Origin: Actinomycetota bacterium
Lineage (GTDB): Bacteria > Actinomycetota > UBA4738
Assembly (NCBI GenBank): GCA_005885025.1
Contig: VAYC01000026.1
Span: forward strand, 1 to 6,159
DNA: 6,159 nucleotides
Direction of reading: 5' to 3'
The notes below the pieces were generated by a model that had not been told where the DNA came from, did no database searches, and saw only the letters and a program-made list of their open reading frames with translations. This document shows, piece after piece, positions 1 through 4,592 of the stretch; within the stretch, counting starts at the first letter, position 1; every line of letters starts with the position of its first letter. The position numbers were made by a program, and so were the translations under genes.

Positions 1-215
1 CGCCTCCATCCTCGGCGATGGCCATGAAGCGCCGTCTTCCCGAGGCTCGCGTGGTCGTGTTCGAAGGGGCCGGTCACTGCACCATGCTCGAGCGCCACGA
101 GGAGTTCAACCGCGCGGTCGAGCGGTTCCTCCACGAGATCCTGCAACCGCAGGGGGGACCGGCTGCCGCTCCCGCGCGCGGCGCCAGGCGGAAGCCGCGC
201 GGGGCGGATCGATGA
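1..215 (+). CDS. Alpha/beta-fold hydrolase, C-terminal fragment (5' end outside window)
   Basis: Only the last 71 or so codons are present; the reading frame is open from the window edge and ends at TGA 213-215. The visible protein has a strand VVVFEGAGH followed by CTMLERHEEFN and an amphipathic helix ending in ERFL. This is the usual C-terminal block of alpha/beta hydrolases, in which the His of G-x-GH (codon 75-77) is the catalytic-triad histidine and the E-x-P/H-EEFN helix closes the fold. A tail of about 25 residues rich in Pro, Ala, Gly and Arg follows and looks disordered. The nucleophile and acid residues lie upstream, so the substrate cannot be inferred. The stop overlaps the next start as ATGA, suggesting coupling. 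In many actinomycetes an alpha/beta hydrolase gene sits between alr and tsaE, so this may be that gene; that is inference from context. Confidence 0.8.
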   Translation, partial: PPSSAMAMKRRLPEARVVVFEGAGHCTMLERHEEFNRAVERFLHEILQPQGGPAAAPARGARRKPRGADR

Positions 216-1150
216 TCGCGCGGATCCCCGGCATCAGGGTTGGCCAGTGGACCGATCCGGAAGGCTTGACCGGCTGCACGGTCGTGCTGTGTCCCCCCGG
301 GACGATCGGATCGGGAGAGGTACGTGGAGGCGCGCCCGGCACCCGAGAGACCGACCTCCTTCGCCCGGGAACCCTGGTCCAGGAGGTCAACGCCGTGCTC
401 CTGACCGGCGGCAGCGCGTTCGGGCTGGCCGCTGCCGACGGCGTGATGCGGTTCCTGGAGGAGCGAGGGATCGGGTTCGAGACCCTCGTGGCGAGGGTCC
501 CGATCGTCCCGGCCGCCGTCCTGTTCGACCTCGGCGTGGGAAACGCGTCGGCGCGGCCCGGTCCGGAGCAGGGCTATGCGGCTTGTGCGGCTGCGAGCGA
601 AGAAGTGGCCGAGGGGAACGTCGGCGCGGGCACCGGGGCCACCGTGGCGAAGTTGCACGGGATCGAGCGTGCGGTGAAGGGCGGCCTGGGCACGGCGTCG
701 CGGACGGAGGGCGAGCTGGTGGTGGCCGCCGTCGCCGCGGTGAACGCCTACGGCGAGATCGTCGATGACCAGGGCGAAACGCTGGTCGGGGCCCGACCAG
801 GAGAGGATCCTGGAGCGGCGGGCCCAGGGGCCCTCCCCGAGGGACAGGGGTTCTTGCCCGGGATGAACACGACGCTGCTCGTGGTGGCCACCAACGCGAA
901 GCTGTCAAAGGAGCGGGCGCATCTCCTCTCGCTGGCTGCCCACGACGGCATCGCCGGGGCGATTCGTCCCGCGCATACAATGTGGGACGGGGACACCGCT
1001 TTCGTCCTCGCCACCGGGCCGGTGGAAGCCGAGCACCGAACGCTCGAGTCCCTGGCCGAGGAGGCGGTGAAAGAGGCCATCAGGCGGGCGGTGCTCCTCG
1101 CGGAAAGCGTTCCGGGCTTCCCCTCGGCGAAGGAAGGGAGGCTCGCATGA
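212..1150 (+). CDS. P1/DmpA family (peptidase S58) self-processing N-terminal-nucleophile hydrolase
   Basis: This complete 312-residue protein matches the S58 family, which includes the D-aminopeptidase DmpA, beta-peptidyl aminopeptidases and the nylon-oligomer hydrolase NylC. The N-terminus has the family signature PGIRVG, then TGCTVVL, RGGAPGTRETDLL and LLTGGSAFGLAAADGV. Precursors of this family cleave themselves to expose a Ser or Thr nucleophile. Here the GMNTTL segment places the expected cut between N219 and T220, giving an alpha chain of 219 residues and a beta chain of 93. K147 (GATVAK), N178 (VNAYGE) and D259/D261 (MWDGDT) align with the residues surrounding the nucleophile in NylC-type enzymes, so it is probably active. 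A Gly/Pro/Ala-rich linker (about 193-218) precedes the cut. No signal peptide is visible, so it is probably cytoplasmic. ATG 212 overlaps the previous stop, with a weak GGGGCGG upstream. The substrate is unknown; an amide or short peptide is the family expectation. Confidence 0.9.
   Translation: MIARIPGIRVGQWTDPEGLTGCTVVLCPPGTIGSGEVRGGAPGTRETDLLRPGTLVQEVNAVLLTGGSAFGLAAADGVMRFLEERGIGFETLVARVPIVPAAVLFDLGVGNASARPGPEQGYAACAAASEEVAEGNVGAGTGATVAKLHGIERAVKGGLGTASRTEGELVVAAVAAVNAYGEIVDDQGETLVGARPGEDPGAAGPGALPEGQGFLPGMNTTLLVVATNAKLSKERAHLLSLAAHDGIAGAIRPAHTMWDGDTAFVLATGPVEAEHRTLESLAEEAVKEAIRRAVLLAESVPGFPSAKEGRLA
481..499. repeat. Perfect inverted repeat inside the hydrolase gene
   Basis: GACCCTCG (481-488) and CGAGGGTC (492-499) are exact reverse complements separated by three bases. 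The repeat lies within codons for the alpha chain (ETLVARV). It may form a hairpin in mRNA, but codon constraint in GC-rich DNA can produce such repeats by chance. Confidence 0.4.
782..833. repeat. Cluster of palindromes in the hydrolase linker region
   Basis: CTGGTCGGG (782-790) and CCCGACCAG (792-800) form a perfect 9-bp inverted repeat around one base. It overlaps a second one, CCAGGA (797-802) with TCCTGG (808-813). GGGCCC (820-825) and GGGGCCC (827-833) follow. All lie in the codons for the Gly/Pro/Ala-rich linker just before the predicted self-cleavage site. The structure is read directly from the sequence; any function is unknown. Confidence 0.5.
1136..1141 (+). promoter_or_regulatory. 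Ribosome binding site fixing the glycosylase start
   Basis: GGGAGG lies 5 bases before ATG 1147, inside the end of the upstream hydrolase gene. The glycosylase frame stays open upstream to about 982, so this site, the ATGA overlap with the preceding stop, and the family N-terminus at HELAHEASSCTRC together select 1147 over earlier in-frame starts. Confidence 0.65.
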
Positions 1151-1755
1151 CCAAGACCCTCCATGAGCTGGCGCACGAGGCTTCGTCCTGCACGCGGTGC
1201 CGGCTGGCCAGCGGCCGGACGCAGGTCGTGTTCGGCGTGGGGAACCCCGACGCCGGCGTGATGTTCATCGGGGAGGGCCCCGGCTATTACGAGGACAAGC
1301 AGGGCGAGCCGTTCGTGGGAGCGGCCGGGCAGCTGCTCACCCGACTGCTCGGCGAGATCGGCCTTCGCCGCGAGGACGTCTACATCTGCAACGTCGTGAA
1401 ATGCAGGCCACCCGGGAACCGCGATCCGCTCCCCGACGAGATCGAATCCTGCCGCCCATACCTCGCCGGGCAGATCGAGAACGTCTCGCCACGCATCGTC
1501 ATCACGCTCGGGAACTTCGCCACGCGCGTGATCCTCGACAAGCAGGTCTCGATCAGTCGCATCCGTGGCCAGCGCTTCACGGTCGAGGGCCGGACGGTGA
1601 TCCCGACCTTCCATCCCGCGGCCGTGCTGCACGGCGGCGGGGAGGCCGGCTCGCAGATGGCCGCGCTGCGTTCGGACTTCCAGACGATCCGGCAGATCCT
1701 GGAGGAACCGGTCCCAGTCGGCGCCGGCTCCGAAGAGCAGCTCGGGCTGTTCTGA
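1147..1755 (+). CDS. Family 4 (thermostable-type, 4Fe-4S) uracil-DNA glycosylase
   Basis: This 202-residue enzyme should excise uracil from DNA, starting base excision repair of deaminated cytosine or misincorporated dUMP. It has the four cysteines expected to bind the 4Fe-4S cluster: C15 and C18 (SCTRC), C86 (KCRPPGNR) and C102 (ESCRPYL). The family 4 active-site motif GEGPGYYED-x-QG-x-PFVG spans residues 42-58, and the second motif HPAAV starts at H156. The UdgX-type KRRIH insertion is absent, so I call canonical family 4. The last five residues, Q198-F202 (QLGLF), match the bacterial beta-sliding-clamp binding pentapeptide QLxLF, preceded by a flexible acidic tail. That would tether the enzyme to the replication clamp; this is inference. 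The start ATG 1147 overlaps the upstream stop by 4 bases and has a good ribosome binding site. The next gene begins 7 bases after the stop. Confidence 0.93.
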   Translation: MTKTLHELAHEASSCTRCRLASGRTQVVFGVGNPDAGVMFIGEGPGYYEDKQGEPFVGAAGQLLTRLLGEIGLRREDVYICNVVKCRPPGNRDPLPDEIESCRPYLAGQIENVSPRIVITLGNFATRVILDKQVSISRIRGQRFTVEGRTVIPTFHPAAVLHGGGEAGSQMAALRSDFQTIRQILEEPVPVGAGSEEQLGLF

Positions 1756-1762
1756 ACCGCCC

Positions 1763-2254
1763 GTGACCGGCCCGGCCTTGGACCTCGCCACAGTATCGCC
1801 GGAAGAGACCCGGGCCGTGGGGGAGGCGGTGGCGGCGCTGCTCCGTCCGGGCGATGTGATTTCCTTGACCGGGGATCTCGGCGCCGGCAAGACCACCTTT
1901 GTGCAGGGTGCCGCGCGCGCCCTCGGGGTGGAGGATCCGGTCCTTTCCCCGACCTTCACGCTCGTCCGAGAGTATCGAGGGCGAGTCCCGATCTATCACC
2001 TGGACGTCTACCGGCTCGAACGAATGCAGGAAGTCCTCGACCTCGGGTTCGAGGAGCTTGTGGATCGCCGGGCGATCGTGTTCATCGAATGGGGGGACGC
2101 CATCGACGTCCTCCTCCCTCCCGAACGCCTGCAGGTGGAGCTGACCTTGCCGTCGGATGGCCAGGAGCGCCGGCTTTCGGTGACCTGGTACGGTCGATCG
2201 TGGGCCGCCCGGATCGAACCCCTGGCGGCGGTCCTCGAGCGCTGGATGGTGTGA
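1763..2254 (+). CDS. tsaE: TsaE, ATPase of tRNA t6A37 biosynthesis
   Basis: This 163-residue protein is the P-loop ATPase of the TsaBDE complex. It binds the TsaB-TsaD dimer, and its ATP hydrolysis resets the complex between rounds of threonylcarbamoyl transfer to A37 of ANN-decoding tRNAs. The Walker A loop GDLGAGKTT is at residues 37-45. The switch-like SPTFTLVREY (62-71), the YHLDVYRL strand-turn (78-85) and FIEWGD (107-112, with the family Glu-Trp pair) are all intact and in order. The length is typical. Translation starts at GTG 1763; no clear Shine-Dalgarno is visible 7 bases after the glycosylase stop, so re-initiation by terminating ribosomes is likely. The C-terminal stretch after about residue 145 (RSWAARIEPLAAVLERWMV) is less conserved. 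A later in-frame start would cut into the first helix, so 1763 is preferred. Confidence 0.95.
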   Translation: MTGPALDLATVSPEETRAVGEAVAALLRPGDVISLTGDLGAGKTTFVQGAARALGVEDPVLSPTFTLVREYRGRVPIYHLDVYRLERMQEVLDLGFEELVDRRAIVFIEWGDAIDVLLPPERLQVELTLPSDGQERRLSVTWYGRSWAARIEPLAAVLERWMV

Positions 2255-2257
2255 TCC

Positions 2258-2962
2258 GTGCTGGTCCTGGGGATCGAGACCTCCACCGAACAGACGGCGG
2301 TCGCGCTGGGGACCGAGCAGGGCATCGTGGCGGGGGCGATGCTGGCCGCGGCGCGTCCGGGCGGCGAGATGGTGATCCCGGCCATCGAGCACCTGCTGGC
2401 GTGGTCGAACGTGTCGCTGTCATCGCTGGGCGGGATCGCGGTCGGGCTCGGCCCCGGCCTCTTCACGGGGATGCGGGTCGGGATCGCCACCGCCAAAACG
2501 TTGGCTCAGACGCTCCACGTCCCGATCGTCGGCTTGGCGTCGCTCGACCTCGTCGCGTTCTCGGTCGGCTACGTCCGGACCTTGATCTGTGCCGCCATCG
2601 ACGCGAAGCGCGGCGAGGTGTTCTACGCGTTCTATCTGCCCGTGCCGGGCGGCATCACCAGGCAGACCGACTTCGAAGTCGGATCGCCGGCCCACCTCAC
2701 GGCAGAGCTGGAAGCTCGGCGTGAAGATATCCTGATGGTCGGCAACGGGGCCCTGGCGTACCGGCGGGAGCTGGAGGAGGCGGGGAACCATGTGAGCTTC
2801 GCCTCGCCCGCCCATGCCTTCCCGGCGGCCACGGCGTTGGTGGAGCTGTCCATCGCGCGCCTGACGCGGGAGGACTTCGACCGGCTGTACGAACTGAAAC
2901 CGTTCTACGTGAGGAAATCGGATGCGCAGATCGCCTGGGATCGCGGTCGACGAACCGGCTGA
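2258..2962 (+). CDS. tsaB: TsaB, non-catalytic partner of TsaD in tRNA t6A37 biosynthesis
   Basis: This 234-residue ASKHA-fold protein is the scaffold subunit that dimerises with TsaD and recruits TsaE. The N-terminal phosphate-loop strand LVLGIETST (residues 2-10) and the dimer-interface segment GPGLFTGMRVG (65-75), followed by the ATAKTLAQ helix, are diagnostic. The AAIDAKRGEVFYAFY segment is also a TsaB hallmark. As expected for TsaB, the metal-binding HxxxH motif of TsaD is absent, so it is not a second catalytic subunit. GTG 2258 is the start, 3 bases after the tsaE stop. Its last 41 bases overlap rimI in another frame, and they carry the ribosome binding site for rimI. Confidence 0.94.
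   Translation: MLVLGIETSTEQTAVALGTEQGIVAGAMLAAARPGGEMVIPAIEHLLAWSNVSLSSLGGIAVGLGPGLFTGMRVGIATAKTLAQTLHVPIVGLASLDLVAFSVGYVRTLICAAIDAKRGEVFYAFYLPVPGGITRQTDFEVGSPAHLTAELEARREDILMVGNGALAYRRELEEAGNHVSFASPAHAFPAATALVELSIARLTREDFDRLYELKPFYVRKSDAQIAWDRGRRTG
2911..2914 (+). promoter_or_regulatory. Ribosome binding site of rimI inside tsaB
   Basis: GAGG sits 7 bases before ATG 2922, within the tsaB coding sequence. It supports starting rimI at 2922, giving a 41-base overlap, rather than at the in-frame ATG 2979, which would remove the first beta strand (LEIIRM) of the acetyltransferase fold. Confidence 0.6.
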
Positions 2963-3473
2963 GCTCGAGATCATCCGGATGCGCCGGCGGCACCTGAAGG
3001 GTGTCATGGCCATCGAGCGGCAGGTCTATCCCCGGCCGTGGAGCCCGAACCTCTTCCTCTCCGAGATGAGCGAACTGCGCAACCGGAGTTACCTCGTGGC
3101 CAAGATGGGCCGGGAGACCGTCGGTTACGGAGGCATCATGTGCTACGGCGAAGAGGCCCACGTCACCACCATCGCCGTCGATCCCGAATACCACCGGCGC
3201 AAGATCGGCACGCGCATCCTGTACGAGCTGGTCGAGGAGGCCATCAAGATGGGAGCTCGGGCCGTCTCCTTGGAGGTTCGGGTGTCGAATTGGGGTGCCC
3301 AGCGGCTGTACAGCCAGTTCGGATTCCGGCCGGTGGGCATCCGCAAGAACTACTACCAGGAGACCGGTGAGGACGCGGTGGTGATGTGGGTGGACAACGT
3401 GCGGAGCCGCGACTACTACGACCAGCTCGAACGGATCATCAGTCAGGTCCCTGACGGGATCCGTCCCGACTAG
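2922..3473 (+). CDS. rimI: RimI-type protein N-alpha-acetyltransferase (GNAT fold)
   Basis: This 183-residue GNAT enzyme uses acetyl-CoA to acetylate protein N-termini; in E. coli the known target is ribosomal protein bS18, and the actinobacterial target range may be wider. The first strand LEIIRM starts at residue 15, followed by a RimI-like ERQVYPRPWS (32-41). The acetyl-CoA loop is at VDPEYHRRKIGTR (86-98), with the R-x-x-G core at 93-96. The RimI signature LEVRVSN-x-x-AQRLY-x-x-x-GF covers 117-135, followed by GIRKNYY and EDAVVMW. About 25 residues after the usual domain end (NVRSRDYYDQLERI...) form a charged tail. Translation is probably coupled to tsaB through the 41-base overlap. Co-location with tsaB and tsaD is the standard actinobacterial arrangement. 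The gene ends at TAG, 13 bases before tsaD. Confidence 0.93.
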   Translation: MRRSPGIAVDEPAELEIIRMRRRHLKGVMAIERQVYPRPWSPNLFLSEMSELRNRSYLVAKMGRETVGYGGIMCYGEEAHVTTIAVDPEYHRRKIGTRILYELVEEAIKMGARAVSLEVRVSNWGAQRLYSQFGFRPVGIRKNYYQETGEDAVVMWVDNVRSRDYYDQLERIISQVPDGIRPD

Positions 3474-3486
3474 CGCGTCGTCGCGG

Positions 3487-4488
3487 ATGCGCGTCCTGGG
3501 CATCGAGACCTCCTGCGACGAGACGGCGGTGGCCGTCGTCGAGGATGGCCGTCGCATCCGTTCGAACCTTCTCTCGAGCCAGGCTCACCTGCACGAGCGC
3601 TTCGGCGGGGTAGTACCAGAGGAGGCGGCCCGGGCCCACCTCGAGGCCATCAATCCGATGATCGAGCTGGCCCTTCGAGAGGCCGACACCACCTTCGCTG
3701 GGGTCGATGCCGTGGCCGTGACCGTCGGCCCCGGCCTGGTCGGCGCACTGCTCGTCGGCATCGCCGCCGCCAAGGCGATGGCCCTGGCCCTGGGGGTCCC
3801 CCTGATCGGGGTGAACCACCTGGAAGGCCACATCTACGCGAACTTCCTGGAACGAGACCCGGTGGAGGAACCGTTCGTCTCCTTCATCGTCTCAGGCGGC
3901 CACACCATGCTGGTGCACGTTCCGCAGCCGTATTCCTACGAGCTGTTAGGCCAGACCTTGGACGATGCGGCCGGAGAGGCCTTCGACAAGGTCGCTCGGT
4001 TCATCGGACTGGGGTTTCCAGGCGGGCCCGCCCTGGACCGGCTGGCGCAGTCGGGCAACGCTCACGCCATCCGGTTCCCCCGCGCCGTCACCGAACACGT
4101 CTATGACTTCTCGCTGTCGGGGCTGAAGACCGCGGTGGTGCGGTACGTGAGGGCGGCCCGGGACAAAGGCCACGAGCCCCTCGCGGAGGATCTGGCCGCC
4201 TCGTTCCAGGAGGCCGTGGTCGAGGTCCAGGTGGACAAGACGATCTCGGCCGCGCAGGACAAGGGCGTGAGGACCATCGTGCTGGGCGGTGGGGTGGTCG
4301 CGAACACGCGGCTCCGCGCCCTGATGGGGGAGCAGGCGAAGGAGCACGGGCTGGACCTGCTCATCCCACCGCCCGAGCTGTGCACCGACAACGCGGCCAT
4401 GATCGCCTGCGCGGGTTATCACCGCCTGGCTCGCGGCGAGCGAACCGGATTCGAGGTCGGCGCCGATCCAAGCTTGCCGTTGGTCTGA
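3487..4488 (+). CDS. tsaD: TsaD (Kae1/YgjD/Gcp family), catalytic subunit of tRNA N6-threonylcarbamoyladenosine synthase
   Basis: This complete 333-residue protein transfers the threonylcarbamoyl group from threonylcarbamoyl-AMP to N6 of A37 in tRNAs reading ANN codons, together with TsaB and TsaE. The first residues MRVLGIETSCDET are the canonical start of the family, fixing ATG 3487. The metal-binding HLEGH motif occupies residues 111-115, the same numbering as in E. coli. GVVPEEAARAHLEA, SGGHT (136-140), DDAAGEAFDKVAR, FSLSGLKTAV, the GGGVVANTRLR nucleotide loop and CTDNAAMIA (299-307, with the metal-ligand Asp at 301) are all intact. No truncation or fusion is seen. The gene ends the operon-like run. 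In several actinomycetes groES/groEL follow tsaD; here an unrelated secreted sulfatase gene follows after about 100 bases. Confidence 0.97.
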   Translation: MRVLGIETSCDETAVAVVEDGRRIRSNLLSSQAHLHERFGGVVPEEAARAHLEAINPMIELALREADTTFAGVDAVAVTVGPGLVGALLVGIAAAKAMALALGVPLIGVNHLEGHIYANFLERDPVEEPFVSFIVSGGHTMLVHVPQPYSYELLGQTLDDAAGEAFDKVARFIGLGFPGGPALDRLAQSGNAHAIRFPRAVTEHVYDFSLSGLKTAVVRYVRAARDKGHEPLAEDLAASFQEAVVEVQVDKTISAAQDKGVRTIVLGGGVVANTRLRALMGEQAKEHGLDLLIPPPELCTDNAAMIACAGYHRLARGERTGFEVGADPSLPLV

Positions 4489-4515
4489 AGGCGAGGGCTC
4501 GATCGCAATCGGTCC

Positions 4516-4545
4516 TTGACGGCGCCACGCGACTCCGGGAAGAAT
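4516..4545 (+). promoter_or_regulatory. Candidate sigma-70-type promoter for the sulfatase gene
   Basis: TTGACG (4516-4521) resembles a -35 box and AAGAAT (4540-4545) a weak -10 box (four of six matches to TATAAT), separated by 18 bases. The expected transcript would begin near 4552 and leave a leader of about 40 bases before GTG 4592. It is the only sizeable gap between genes in the window, so a promoter here makes sense, but the match is by eye only. No clear Rho-independent terminator for the tsaD operon is visible in 4489-4590. Confidence 0.35.
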
Positions 4546-4571
4546 GCCGGCACCGAGGAAAATCTATCTCC

Positions 4572-4592
4572 CCGGACGGAGAGGGGGTCCGG
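4572..4592 (+). promoter_or_regulatory. Small hairpin holding the ribosome binding site of the sulfatase gene
   Basis: CCGGAC (4572-4577) and GTCCGG (4587-4592) can pair as a perfect 6-bp stem. The 9-base loop GGAGAGGGG is the purine-rich ribosome binding site, and the last stem base is the G of the GTG start codon. The arrangement could modulate initiation, but the stem is short and may be fortuitous in GC-rich DNA. Confidence 0.35.

Noticed and set aside
982..1146. In-frame upstream extension of the uracil-DNA glycosylase
   Set aside because: It overlaps the hydrolase gene, encodes an Arg/Gly-rich stretch unlike the family, and a good ribosome binding site precedes ATG 1147.
748..1959. Long open frame on the minus strand (about 400 codons) across the hydrolase, glycosylase and tsaE genes
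   Set aside because: It is antisense to three well-recognised genes, shows no recognisable domain, and reflects the scarcity of stop codons opposite GC-rich coding sequence.
2063..2077. GATCGCC-G-GGCGATC palindrome inside tsaE, considered as an operator
   Set aside because: It lies deep in conserved coding sequence for VDRRAIV, with no nearby start. Such short palindromes recur by chance in this GC-rich, GATC-containing DNA.
3455..3468. Hairpin CGGGA-TCCG-TCCCG at the end of rimI, considered as a terminator before tsaD
   Set aside because: The stem is only 5 bp, there is no T-tract, and tsaD follows within 20 bases, so a terminator is unlikely.
2697..3557. Minus-strand open frame of 286 codons across tsaB, rimI and the tsaD start
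   Set aside because: It is the shadow of conserved plus-strand genes, with no domain signature or supporting ribosome binding site.
4535..4550. CCGG...CCGG pairing, considered as a terminator for the tsaD operon
   Set aside because: The stem is only 4 bp with no following T-run; it is not distinguishable from chance.
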